Shown piece by piece: positions 27,578 to 36,809 of a DNA stretch of 64,000 nucleotides. The stretch's first letter is position 1. The number at the start of each line of letters is the position of its first letter. Source of the stretch: Paraburkholderia ultramafica (GTDB taxonomy: Bacteria > Pseudomonadota > Gammaproteobacteria > Burkholderiales > Burkholderiaceae); assembly GCF_902859915.1 (NCBI RefSeq), contig NZ_CADIKK010000010.1, positions 152,414-216,413 on the forward strand, given 5' to 3'. Made by a program: the position numbers and the translations under genes. The notes below the pieces were generated by a model. It was not told the DNA's origin, did no database searches, and saw nothing but the letters and a program-made list of their open reading frames with translations.

Positions 27578-28185
27578 GGCGCGGCTCCATACAGCGGCCC
27601 GCAGATGGCGGCGACGATCCCAGGTGTGATCCACCACATCGCCGCCAGCAGCACGAGCCAGACAGCCAGCAGGAAATGCCAGTAGATGGCGCACAGCGCA
27701 ATGGCGCGCTGGGTTCGGAAGGGGTCCCCGCGCTGGAGACGCGCGATCGTCACTGCCCAGGCCGCCAGCCCGCCCAGCACATGCAACCCGTGCAGGCCGG
27801 TGAGCAGGTAGAGGAAGCTATTGGAAGGATTGACGGCGACGGTCTGCCCGGCCGCCGACAGCATGCGCCAGGCGGTCAGTTGTCCGATCACGAACACGGC
27901 CGCCAGCACACCGCCGAACACCAGCCACGCCGCGCGGTGTAAGGTCAACTGCCGGGCACGCTGCATGGCAATGCTTGCCAGCACCAGCGCGCCGGTGTTC
28001 CACCACAGCAGCGCCGGATGCGGGATCGGCTGCCAGTCGGGCTCGCGCATGCGCATTGCATAGGCGAGCAGCAGCAGTGAAAACAATGTCGTTGCCACCG
28101 CCATGAAGACGATCAGGCCGATGCGGCTCGCATTCGGCAAGACAGGTGGCGCGTCAGGAACGAAGGAGCGGCGCAGTGTGGTCAT
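27574..28185 (-). CDS. Second subunit III-like oxidase protein
   Basis: 203 residues with about five helices. It carries subunit III features (YLLTGLHGLHVLGGLAAWAV, IYWHFLLAVWLVLLAAMWW) but lacks the first pair of helices and the EW motif of the classical subunit. It overlaps subunit I upstream and subunit III downstream, each by ATGA. Operons of this caa3 type often carry two adjacent subunit III homologues; the second may be an assembly or stability factor. Confidence 0.8.
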   Translation of the reverse strand: MTTLRRSFVPDAPPVLPNASRIGLIVFMAVATTLFSLLLLAYAMRMREPDWQPIPHPALLWWNTGALVLASIAMQRARQLTLHRAAWLVFGGVLAAVFVIGQLTAWRMLSAAGQTVAVNPSNSFLYLLTGLHGLHVLGGLAAWAVTIARLQRGDPFRTQRAIALCAIYWHFLLAVWLVLLAAMWWITPGIVAAICGPLYGAAP

Positions 28186-29942
28186 TCGCGTGCCTCGCCG
28201 GGTTGAAGCGTCGGCGTCGGGTGGGCCGGTTCAGGCGCTGTCTCAGGCGGCTGGTTTTGCGGGACGAAGTCTTCCTCGTGCCCCGGCGGGCTGTATTCGT
28301 ACGCCCAGCGGTAGACGACGGGCGGCGCGGCGCCCCAGTTGCCGTGCACTGGCGGCGTTTGCGGCGTCTGCCATTCCAGCGTGGTGGCCCGCCACGGGTT
28401 GCTGTCGGCACGCTTGCCGCGCACCAGGCTCCACGCCAGGTTGTACAAGAACAGCAACTGCGCGACCGCAACGATCAGCGCAATGACGGTGATGAACGTG
28501 TTGAGCGTCTGCGCCGAATGTGGAATGAAGCTGTAGCCCCGATACTCGTAATACCGCCGCGGCATGCCCAGGATGCCGAGATAGTGCATCGGGAAGTAGA
28601 TCGCATAGGTGCCGATGAAGGTGACCCAGAAGTGCACGCGCCCGAGCGTGTCGTTGAGCATGCGGCCCGTCACCTTCGGATACCAGTGGTAGATGCCGCC
28701 AAACACCACCAGGATCGGCGACACGCCCATCACCATATGGAAGTGCGCCACCACGAAGTACGTGTTCGACAGCGGAATGTCCACGCTCACGTTGCCGAGG
28801 TAGAGCCCGGTCAGCCCACCCAGGACGAAGGTGCTGATGAAGCCGATGGCAAACAGCATCGGCACGGTCAGGTGGATATCGCCGCGCCACAGCGTCAGCA
28901 CCCAGTTGTAGACTTTGAGGGCGGTCGGGACGGCGATGATGAGCGTGGTGGTGGCAAAGAAGAAGCCGAAGTACGGATTCATGCCGGCGATGAACATGTG
29001 GTGCGCCCAGACCACGAAGCTCAGCACACCGATGATGATGATGGCCCACACCATCATCTTGTAGCCGAAGATGTTCTTGCGCGCGTGCGTGCTGATGAGG
29101 TCCGACACGATTCCAAAGGCCGGCAGCGCGACGATGTAGACCTCCGGATGCCCGAAGAACCAGAACAGGTGCTGGAACAGCAGCGGGCTGCCGCCGGCAT
29201 GCTTGAGCGTCTGCCCCATCGACACTACGGCCGGCATGAAGAAGCTGGTGCCGAGTGTTCTGTCGAGCAGCATCATCACCGCCGAGACGAACAGCGCCGG
29301 AAACGCCAGCAGCGCCAGGATGGTCGCCGCGAAGATGCCCCACACCGTAAGCGGCATGCGCATGAGCGTCATGCCGCGCGCGCGCGCCTGCAGCGTGGTG
29401 GTGACGTAATTCAAGCCGCCCATCGTTGCCGCGACGATGAAGATCGCCAGCGACACCAGCATCAATATGATGCCCCATTCCACGCCCGGCGTGCCCGGCA
29501 GGATGGCCTGGGGTGGATACAGCGTCCAGCCGGCGCCGGTCGGCCCGCCTGGCACGAAGAAGCTCGACACCAGCACCAGCACGGCCAGCAGGTAGACCCA
29601 GTAGCTCAGCATGTTGAGAAACGGGAACACCATGTCGCGCGCGCCCAGCATCAGCGGGATCAGGTAGTTGCCGAAGCCGCCCAGAAACAGCGCCGTCAGC
29701 AGGTAGATCACCATGATCATCCCGTGCATGGTGACGAACTGGTAGTAGTGGTTGGCGTCGATGAAACTGAACTTGCCCGGAAAGCCGAGCTGCAACCGCA
29801 TCAGGTTCGACAACACAAGGCCGACCAGGCCGATGGCGATGGCTGTCAGCGAATACTGCACGGCGATGACCTTGTGGTCCTGGCTCCAGACATAGCGGGT
29901 CCAGAAGCTTTGCGGGACGTGGTCGGTGTGCGCGTAGGACAT
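28182..29942 (-). CDS. ctaD: Cytochrome c oxidase subunit I
   Basis: 586 residues, the catalytic subunit: 12 or more helices binding heme a, heme a3 and CuB, reducing O2 and pumping protons. WFFGHPEVYIVALP (near 258-272) has the CuB histidine and the cross-linked tyrosine. WAHHMFIAGMNP near 313 is the His pair, PTALKVYNW is the K-channel region, and YFVVAHFHMVMG has the heme histidines. The C-terminal tail is long and Pro/Glu rich. The start MSYAHTDHVPQSF is 13 bases after the subunit II stop. Confidence 0.95.
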   Translation of the reverse strand: MSYAHTDHVPQSFWTRYVWSQDHKVIAVQYSLTAIAIGLVGLVLSNLMRLQLGFPGKFSFIDANHYYQFVTMHGMIMVIYLLTALFLGGFGNYLIPLMLGARDMVFPFLNMLSYWVYLLAVLVLVSSFFVPGGPTGAGWTLYPPQAILPGTPGVEWGIILMLVSLAIFIVAATMGGLNYVTTTLQARARGMTLMRMPLTVWGIFAATILALLAFPALFVSAVMMLLDRTLGTSFFMPAVVSMGQTLKHAGGSPLLFQHLFWFFGHPEVYIVALPAFGIVSDLISTHARKNIFGYKMMVWAIIIIGVLSFVVWAHHMFIAGMNPYFGFFFATTTLIIAVPTALKVYNWVLTLWRGDIHLTVPMLFAIGFISTFVLGGLTGLYLGNVSVDIPLSNTYFVVAHFHMVMGVSPILVVFGGIYHWYPKVTGRMLNDTLGRVHFWVTFIGTYAIYFPMHYLGILGMPRRYYEYRGYSFIPHSAQTLNTFITVIALIVAVAQLLFLYNLAWSLVRGKRADSNPWRATTLEWQTPQTPPVHGNWGAAPPVVYRWAYEYSPPGHEEDFVPQNQPPETAPEPAHPTPTLQPGEARE

Positions 29943-29955
29943 TGCGTCTGCTCCG

Positions 29956-31104
29956 CTAGGGTTGGGCTGCGCTGCTGGCGGCCGGGCCGCCTAGCGATTC
30001 GATGTAGGTCACCAGGGCTGTCAGCTCCTGTTCGCTCAGGTCGAAGTTCGGCATGATCGGTGCGAAGCCCTTCACGACGCGGGCCTTCGGGTCGCGGATG
30101 AAGGCGCGCAGATAGGCTTCGTCCACCTTTGCGGTGCTGCCGTCGGCCATCGTTTCCGTCTTGCCGTACAGGCTCTTCCAGGTGGGGCCCACCCGCGGAC
30201 TGCCGTCCACGGTATGGCAGGCGACGCAGCCCTTGGCCTCTGCGAGCGTCTTGCCCTGGTCAGCGAGCGCCTGGGCGCTGCCGCCTGCAGCGGCGGGTGC
30301 GGCCTGCACCTTGGCCTGCTGCCGCTGCGCGAAGGTGCTCTGCTGCGCCAGCCAGCGCGAGAACGTTGCTTCGTCTTCCACCACGACCACGCCGCGCATG
30401 TTGGAGTGTCCGATACCGCAAAGCTGCGCGCACAGGATGTCGTAACGCCCTGCCTTGGTCGGCGTGAACCAGAAGGTCGTCACCATGCCGGGCACCATGT
30501 TCATGCGCGCACGGAACGGCGGTACGTAGAAGTCATGCAGCACGTCGCGCGACCGTGTCAAGACCTGGATCGGCCGGTTGAGCGGCAGGTGCACCTCGGG
30601 CGTCTCGATCAGGTAGTTGTCACGGCCGTTGGGGTCGCCGGGGTTCAGGCCGAAGGGGTTGTCGTTGCTGATGTAGCGCACGTCCGTCGTGCCCAGCTTG
30701 CCTCCGGGGCCGGCAAAGCGGAAGCGCCATTGCCATTGCTGGCCGAGCACTTCCATCTGCAGCACGTTGGGCGGCGGCCGTACGAAGTCCGCGTAGACGA
30801 AGAGCCCCGGTGCCAGCAACGCTGACACGCCGACAGCGGTCAGGCCGATCAGCCACCACTCCAGCCGCCTGTTGTGCGGCTCGTAAGCAGCGCGATGACC
30901 CCTGCGGTGGCGGTAGCGCACCAGTGCGATCACGATGAACAGGTTGATCGCGATGAAGAGCGCGCCGGTAATGACGATCGTGATCGTCAGCATGTCGTCC
31001 ATGCGCACCCAGTTCGAGGCGATCGGCGTGATCCACCAGGGACTGGCAAAGTGAAACCCCACCGCCAATACGATGATCAGGATCAGGGCAATCGCAAGCG
31101 ACAT
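29956..31104 (-). CDS. ctaC: Cytochrome c oxidase subunit II with fused cytochrome c
   Basis: 382 residues. Two N-terminal helices (about 3-22 and 41-63) are followed by the CuA cupredoxin domain with His190 and CAQLCGIGHSNM (Cys225, Cys229, His233). A linker follows, then a cytochrome c domain with CVACH (293-297) and a likely axial Met351 in APIMPNF. The fused cytochrome makes this a caa3-type oxidase. First gene of the operon; its promoter must lie in 31105-31471. No lipobox is seen, so it is anchored only by its helices. Confidence 0.95.
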   Translation of the reverse strand: MSLAIALILIIVLAVGFHFASPWWITPIASNWVRMDDMLTITIVITGALFIAINLFIVIALVRYRHRRGHRAAYEPHNRRLEWWLIGLTAVGVSALLAPGLFVYADFVRPPPNVLQMEVLGQQWQWRFRFAGPGGKLGTTDVRYISNDNPFGLNPGDPNGRDNYLIETPEVHLPLNRPIQVLTRSRDVLHDFYVPPFRARMNMVPGMVTTFWFTPTKAGRYDILCAQLCGIGHSNMRGVVVVEDEATFSRWLAQQSTFAQRQQAKVQAAPAAAGGSAQALADQGKTLAEAKGCVACHTVDGSPRVGPTWKSLYGKTETMADGSTAKVDEAYLRAFIRDPKARVVKGFAPIMPNFDLSEQELTALVTYIESLGGPAASSAAQP

Positions 31105-31471
31105 AGGTCACCTCGCTGCGCGTCACTCGCTGGAGCCGCTAACAAAACGCTCCTGGCGTCGTCGTGCCGCCTTGCCGTACTTCGGTACTGTGTGCGCCGG
31201 TACGTCTCTAGAGCAAAGGTAGTCCTCTCCTCTGCATCGTGCAAGCCAGCGCAAGGGGGAGGCGCGCCCCATATATGGATCGCGCGAATGGAGGAGTCAC
31301 TTGCTGCGATGCAATGCAAAACTTCCATTCTCCGTTGGAAGCCATTCTCTCAAGTTTCAGCTGGCCCGAAAATTCCTGGGCAGGTCACCTACGCCCCCTG
31401 ATTGCCTGCGGCAGGCGTACGATAAACAGCATCGACCCGTTGGCGGGATGCTTGATTGATGGAGAGCCGAC
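31105..31471. other. Divergent promoter region of oxidase operon and DUF1269-like gene
   Basis: 367 bases between the two divergent genes. The palindromic CATATATG lies at about 31270 and the ribosome-binding region of the plus-strand gene (TGGAGAGCCGAC) near 31458. No gene recognised. Confidence 0.45.
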
Positions 31472-31981
31472 ATGAGACGTCTTTATTTCCTCGTACCTGA
31501 CACGACGACGGCGAAGGCGATCGTAGACGACTTGCTGCGGGCGCGGATCACATGGCGGCATATCCATGTCCTCGCGAATCACAGTGTCGCACTCGAACAG
31601 TTACCCGAGGCATCCTTGCTGCAAAGCAGCGACGTCGTGCACTCGCTCGAACGCGGCGTGGCGCTCGGCGGTGCGACCGGCGCGCTTCTCGGCCTCGTGG
31701 CACTGGTGTATCCTCCCGCGGAGCTTGCAATTGCGGGCGGAGCCGTCGTCGCATTGACGTTGGCAGGTGCCGGCTTCGGGGCCTGGACGGCCACGATGAT
31801 CGGCGTCGACGAACCGAATGCACGACTCGAGCGCTTTCGTGGCGCCATACGTGACGGCCAGCTCCTGATCATGGCCGACGTGCCTGGATCGCGCGAACAT
31901 GAGATCGAGCAGATGGTCGCACAGCATTTTCCGACGGCCGATCTCGAAGGCGCGGAGCCCACGACACCGATCTTCCCCTGA
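31472..31981 (+). CDS. DUF1269-like glycine-rich membrane protein
   Basis: 169 residues. The N-terminal part starts MRRLYFLVPDTTTAKAIVDD, followed by a glycine-rich hydrophobic hairpin (ALGGATGALLGLVALVYPPA, IAGGAVVALTLAGAGFGAW), then an acidic C-terminal region. The layout resembles the protein at 25776-26333, and both flank the caa3 operon. The function of such proteins is not established. GGAGAG precedes the ATG. Confidence 0.72.
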   Translation: MRRLYFLVPDTTTAKAIVDDLLRARITWRHIHVLANHSVALEQLPEASLLQSSDVVHSLERGVALGGATGALLGLVALVYPPAELAIAGGAVVALTLAGAGFGAWTATMIGVDEPNARLERFRGAIRDGQLLIMADVPGSREHEIEQMVAQHFPTADLEGAEPTTPIFP

Positions 31982-32071
31982 GAAGCAGTCGAGACGAGGC
32001 CATCGGCGCCCCCTTCACGCTAAATATTTTTCCTACCATTGCATGAGGCAGCCGCCTTCAGGAGATAAGCG

Positions 32072-35000
32072 GTGGGAAGCATTGCAGAGTGGTTGGCATC
32101 ACTCGGCCTGTCCGAGTATGCCCAGCTCTTTGCCGACAATGGTATCGATCGCTCGGTCCTTCGCGATCTCACGGACCAGGATCTCAAGGATCTTGGCGTC
32201 TTGCTTGGGCATCGCCGCAAAATGCTGCGCGCGATCGCCCAACTTGGCGACAGCGCCGTTGCGATATCTCCAATCTCGGCCACGCCCGTGCCACGTGATG
32301 ACGCGGACCGACGCCAGCTCACCGTCATGTTTTGCGATCTCGTCGGCTCGACTGCGCTCTCGAAGCGGCTCGATCCGGAAGACATGCGGAAGATCCTCGC
32401 CGTCTATTACCGGGGTTGCGCGGATGTCATTACCAAGGCCGGTGGCTTCATTGCGCAGTACCTGGGTGATGGTGTGCTGGCCTATTTTGGTTATCCTCAG
32501 GCGCATGAGGATGATGCCGAGCGGGCTGTACGTGCCGGGCTGACGCTGGTGCGAGCCATCGGCAAACTCGATTCCGGGACCGACGAAAGTCTGCGAGTGC
32601 GGATCGGGATTGCTACCGGCGTAGTGATAGTCGGTGATCTGACGGGTGAGGGCGAAGCCCAGGAGCGTGGCGTCGTCGGTGAGACGCCCAATCTCGCTGC
32701 CCGGCTGCAGACATTGGCCGAGGCCGGAACGGTGGTGATTTCTACGAGCACGCAGCGGCTTACGGCCGGGCTGTTTGACTACCGCGACATGGGCCTGGCG
32801 ACAGTGAAGGGTTTTGACGAAGCAGTGCTGGTTTGGCAAGTGCTCGGCCCCAGCGGGGTCGAAAGCCGCTTCGAGGCGCTGCACGCGGCCACGTTGACGC
32901 CACTTGTCGGGCGCGACGAAGAAATCGAACTGTTGCTCAGCCGATGGCAGCGGGCGAAGAACGGAAAGGGGCAGGTTGTGCTGCTGTCGGGCGAGCCGGG
33001 TATCGGCAAATCGCGGCTGAGCACCGCCCTTGAAGAGCGGCTTCAATCCGAGCCGCACGCCCGCTTGCGGTATTTCTGCTCGCGCCGCCATCAAGACAGC
33101 GCCTTCTATCCGTTCATTTCCCAGCTCGAACGTGCGGCCGGTTTGCGGCGCGACGATACTACTGAACAACGCCTCGACAAACTTGAGGCGTTGCTCGCGT
33201 TCGCCGCCGACAATCTGGGCGAAGCTGCTCCGCTGATGGCGGCGTTGCTATCGATCTCGACAGAAAATCGATACCCGGCACTCAACCTCACGCCGCAGCA
33301 GTACAAGGAGAAGACGCTTGGCGTGATGCTCGCGCAGATCGAGGGTCTGGCAATGCGCCAGCCGCTGCTGATATTGTTCGAAGATGTGCATTGGGTCGAC
33401 CCCAGCTCGCTTGAGGCGCTGGACCAGCTTGTCGATCGTATTGCAACGTTGCCTGTCCTGCTGATCGTCACTTTCCGGCCCGAGTTCACATCTCCGTGGA
33501 TCGGCCGCCCAGAGGTGACGCTCCTTACTCTCAATCGTCTGCACCCTCGGCAACGCGCCGAGATGATCGAGCGGATAACCTTTGGCAAGACACTGCCGAA
33601 AGAGGTTACTGACCGGATCATCGAGCATACGGATGGAATACCGCTATTTGTCGAAGAACTGACCAGGACAGTGCTGGAGAGCGGCGTACTGCGCGAGCAG
33701 AACGGGCGCTACGTCGTCGATGGTCCGCTGCCGCCACTGGCGATCCCGATGACGCTGCACGCTTCACTGATGGCGCGCCTCGATCGTCTGGCACCGGCGC
33801 GGGATGTAGCACAAATCGCCGCTGCAATCGGCCGGCGATTTTCTTATGAGCTGATCAGCGCGGTCGCGTCGATGCCCAAAGAGCGCCTGGACGACGCATT
33901 GGATCATCTCGTCAGTGCCGAGCTGGTTTTCCGGCACGGGGCACCACCGGATGCGGAATACACCTTCAAGCACGCCCTGGTGCAAGATGCCGCGTACAGC
34001 TCCCTGCTGCGGGACAGGCGACAGCAACTGCATGCCCGCATCGCAACGGAGCTCGAGAATCATTTTTCTGACGTCGCGGAGCAACAACCGGAAATCCTGG
34101 CCGAGCACTGCGCCCAAGCCGGATTGACGGAGAAGGCGGCCCGGCTGTGGCGGCGTGCCGGTCACAATACTTCAAACCGCGCCGCTCATCGCGAGGCGTC
34201 GGTCTTGCTTGAGAAAGCCCTCACAGCCTATGCGGCCGTGCCGTCCTCAGCAGAGATACTTGGTGAAGTCATCGACATCCGATGGGAACTTAACCACTCG
34301 CTTTATCCGCTCGGAGAATTGGCACGGGACCGGGCGAATCTGGAGAGTGCGAAACATCTTGCCGAAGGACTTGGCGACGAGGTACGCCTATCGCGCATTC
34401 TGTCAAGGTTGGCTTTTACGCTCGGTTCGTTAGGCGATTTGGTCGGCGCCGTTGAGGCAGGCGAACGCGCCCTGGCGTTGGCGGAGCGGCGAAGCGACCC
34501 CGATGCGAAGGCTTGGGCCGCCATGATGCTGGCAAGGTCACGGTATGGCCGCGGAGACTATGAACGCGCGATGGGGCATGCTCGACAGGCGCTAGAACTT
34601 CTCCATGAAGACCACGGCATCGGACCCCATGAGGCTTACGTAAAATTCACGCGCGTCAACGGTCGTATCTGGCAGGTGCTGTGCCTTGCCGAACTCGGCC
34701 GATTCGACGAGGCTGCCGACATAGGACAGGAGGCGACCGACATGGCACGAGCGATGAATGAGCCAGAGGAACTGATCTTTGCTGGCCACGGTATCGGGCG
34801 GATGCACCTTATTCAAGGCAATCCCGACGTTGCTGTTGAGGCACTTGAGCCAGCACTGGCCTTGTGCAGGAGCGCTGAGTTTCCAATCTACGTTCCCCGG
34901 ATAACCTCCTGTCTTGGGGCGGCGTATGCCTCACTGGGCCGGACCGACGAGGCACTGGTTCTTCTGGAAGAGGCAGTTCGCCAAGCGGCGGCGAGTAATT

Positions 35001-35317
35001 TAACGTTCGGACATTCGCTAGTGCTCTCAATTTTCGGTCGAGTGTGCCAGCTCGCTGGTCGACAAGATGAAGCCCTCATTCATACACATGACGCCATTGA
35101 TCTTGCTCGAGCCTCCGGCGAACGAGGTAACGAAGCCTGGGCCTGGTGCCTGTTGGGCGATCTTGTGTCGGATCGCAACGCTACCGCACCTCGGATTGAG
35201 GAGGCTCACAATCACTATCGCACGGCGTTGACGATCGCCCAGGAGCTTGGAATGCGTCCATTGCAAGCAAAATGCCTGGATGGACTTTCCCGGCTGCAAA
35301 AAGATGGTCGGAAATGA
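32072..35317 (+). CDS. SAM domain, class III cyclase, STAND-type ATPase and TPR regulator
   Basis: 1081 residues in four parts. Residues 1-62 form a SAM domain (WLASLGLSEYAQLFADNGID). Residues 80-250 form a class III nucleotide cyclase with VMFCDLVGST (metal Asp88), YLGDGVLAYFGYP (second Asp) and a later VGETPNLAARLQ. Residues 275-600 form an AAA/STAND ATPase with Walker A GEPGIGKS near 308 and Walker B LLILFEDVHWVDPS near 431. From about 700 to the end there are TPR-like helices. Such proteins link ligand sensing to cAMP or cGMP output. GTG start, with AGGAGATAAGCG just upstream. No neighbour indicates its signal. Confidence 0.85.
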   Translation: MGSIAEWLASLGLSEYAQLFADNGIDRSVLRDLTDQDLKDLGVLLGHRRKMLRAIAQLGDSAVAISPISATPVPRDDADRRQLTVMFCDLVGSTALSKRLDPEDMRKILAVYYRGCADVITKAGGFIAQYLGDGVLAYFGYPQAHEDDAERAVRAGLTLVRAIGKLDSGTDESLRVRIGIATGVVIVGDLTGEGEAQERGVVGETPNLAARLQTLAEAGTVVISTSTQRLTAGLFDYRDMGLATVKGFDEAVLVWQVLGPSGVESRFEALHAATLTPLVGRDEEIELLLSRWQRAKNGKGQVVLLSGEPGIGKSRLSTALEERLQSEPHARLRYFCSRRHQDSAFYPFISQLERAAGLRRDDTTEQRLDKLEALLAFAADNLGEAAPLMAALLSISTENRYPALNLTPQQYKEKTLGVMLAQIEGLAMRQPLLILFEDVHWVDPSSLEALDQLVDRIATLPVLLIVTFRPEFTSPWIGRPEVTLLTLNRLHPRQRAEMIERITFGKTLPKEVTDRIIEHTDGIPLFVEELTRTVLESGVLREQNGRYVVDGPLPPLAIPMTLHASLMARLDRLAPARDVAQIAAAIGRRFSYELISAVASMPKERLDDALDHLVSAELVFRHGAPPDAEYTFKHALVQDAAYSSLLRDRRQQLHARIATELENHFSDVAEQQPEILAEHCAQAGLTEKAARLWRRAGHNTSNRAAHREASVLLEKALTAYAAVPSSAEILGEVIDIRWELNHSLYPLGELARDRANLESAKHLAEGLGDEVRLSRILSRLAFTLGSLGDLVGAVEAGERALALAERRSDPDAKAWAAMMLARSRYGRGDYERAMGHARQALELLHEDHGIGPHEAYVKFTRVNGRIWQVLCLAELGRFDEAADIGQEATDMARAMNEPEELIFAGHGIGRMHLIQGNPDVAVEALEPALALCRSAEFPIYVPRITSCLGAAYASLGRTDEALVLLEEAVRQAAASNLTFGHSLVLSIFGRVCQLAGRQDEALIHTHDAIDLARASGERGNEAWAWCLLGDLVSDRNATAPRIEEAHNHYRTALTIAQELGMRPLQAKCLDGLSRLQKDGRK

Positions 35318-35576
35318 AGCATTGGCCGAGCAACATGCAGCAGACGCGACCTCGCTTTGCCGGGAAATGGACACAAAAACCCCATAGCCTTGTAGAACCT
35401 CATTTCACCTTGCACCGTTCGCCGCGAACCGTTCCGTCGAAAGGATTGAAGATCAGAACGGCGGATCATGCGGATGTTTCTGGTCGGAGGGATCCATGTG
35501 ATCCCAAGGCTGCGCGCCAGAGGTGAACACGACCATCGCTGACCGATAACATCAAATCCCGATTATCACAGTCGCC
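35318..35576. other. Convergent intergenic region
   Basis: 259 bases between the cyclase-ATPase gene and the solute-binding protein gene. No clear hairpin terminator or gene found. Confidence 0.4.
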
Positions 35577-36809
35577 TTACTTACCTAGCGACTGGTTTGC
35601 CTTTTCGGCTGCCGCGTTCAGTGCCGCGGCGGGTTGAGCCTTTCCTAGGTAGACGGATTGCATCGCATCCGACACGGCCTTCCCGGTGTCTTCCCACCCA
35701 GTGACAGTCGGTGCGAAGCGCGCGTTCGGCAACAATGCCATGAACACCCTGGTGTCTGGGCTATTGAGCGCCGGATCGCTGGCTTCGGTCTTCGTCGTGG
35801 GCAGGAAGCCTTCCGTCTTCGAGAATTCGACGCGCGGGCCCTTCGTGAAGAGGAAGTCGAGAAACTTCCAGGCGATCTTCTTGACCCTGGAGTTCTTGAA
35901 CATCATGATTGAATCGGTCACCGCATAGCTGGCCTGCGTCGTTCCGGTCGGAATGGGATCGATACCGTATTTCAGCTTCGGCGCCTCCTTCGCGATCTGC
36001 TTCGACAGGAAAGGCAAGGAGATAACCATCGCCACACGCCCCTGCTTGAACAGGTTCTGTACGCCTTCACGGTTATACCCTGTGACCCCTGGTTCGGTCA
36101 GACCTTCGTCGATCATCGTTTTGTACAGCGTTGCCGCCTTCACACCAGCCTGCGAATTGAAAGCAGCCTTGCCGTCCTTGCCGATCACATCTCCGCCGTA
36201 ACTCCAGAGTCCATAATAGAAATAGACATCTGTCTCGATCTCTTTGCCTTGAAGACCAAAGCCAGCGATTCCCATCGCTTTCAGCTTCTTCGACGCATCG
36301 ATTACGTCGTTCCAGGTCTTCGGACCATTCGGATAACCAGCTTTCGCAAGCAGGTCCTTGTTGTAGTACAGCGCGCGCGTTGAAGCAGCGATCGGCAAGC
36401 CATACACCTTGCCTTTGATCTTACCCGGCGCCAGCATCTGGCCAATGAAGCGGTCCTTGAAGCTCGCGTCCATGTAGCCATCAAGGGGCTCGGCGACGTC
36501 GTCTTTAACGAAGTCCAGCAACCAGCGGGTACCGACAAGCGCCAGGTCCGAGTTCGCGCCACCCATGATGTCCGTCTGGAGCTTCTGTTGCAGCGTGTCC
36601 CAGTTTACTTCTTCGATCTTGATCGTCGTACCAGGGTTAGCTTTCTCGAACTCCTGAGCCATCTTGTTGAAGTATGGGCCAGTCGCGTCACTGTAGTGCG
36701 AGACGGTGATCCGGACCGTGTCGGCGTGTGACGTTACTGCCATACCTGCAAACGCAAGCGCTACGGCAATCTTGCCCAAAGCGACAGACACACGTACTTG
36801 CAATGACAT
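35577..36809 (-). CDS. ABC transporter extracellular solute-binding protein (sugar type), orphan
   Basis: 410 residues. A signal peptide covers about residues 1-29 (VALAFAGMAVTSHA), with DTVRITVSHYSDATG the mature start. The cluster 1/MalE-type fold shows in LYYNKDLLAKAGYPNGPKTW, GKAAFNSQAG and the hinge region, typical of oligosaccharide or glycerol-phosphate binding proteins. GGAG upstream of the ATG at 36809 supports the start. No permease or ATPase gene adjoins it, so it must be an orphan or work with a distant transporter. Confidence 0.88.
   Translation of the reverse strand: MSLQVRVSVALGKIAVALAFAGMAVTSHADTVRITVSHYSDATGPYFNKMAQEFEKANPGTTIKIEEVNWDTLQQKLQTDIMGGANSDLALVGTRWLLDFVKDDVAEPLDGYMDASFKDRFIGQMLAPGKIKGKVYGLPIAASTRALYYNKDLLAKAGYPNGPKTWNDVIDASKKLKAMGIAGFGLQGKEIETDVYFYYGLWSYGGDVIGKDGKAAFNSQAGVKAATLYKTMIDEGLTEPGVTGYNREGVQNLFKQGRVAMVISLPFLSKQIAKEAPKLKYGIDPIPTGTTQASYAVTDSIMMFKNSRVKKIAWKFLDFLFTKGPRVEFSKTEGFLPTTKTEASDPALNSPDTRVFMALLPNARFAPTVTGWEDTGKAVSDAMQSVYLGKAQPAAALNAAAEKANQSLGK

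Noticed and set aside
28146..30056. Long plus-strand frame of 636 codons opposite the oxidase genes
   Set aside because: Antisense to ctaD and ctaC; rich in Arg, His and Gln with no recognisable motif. High-GC shadow.
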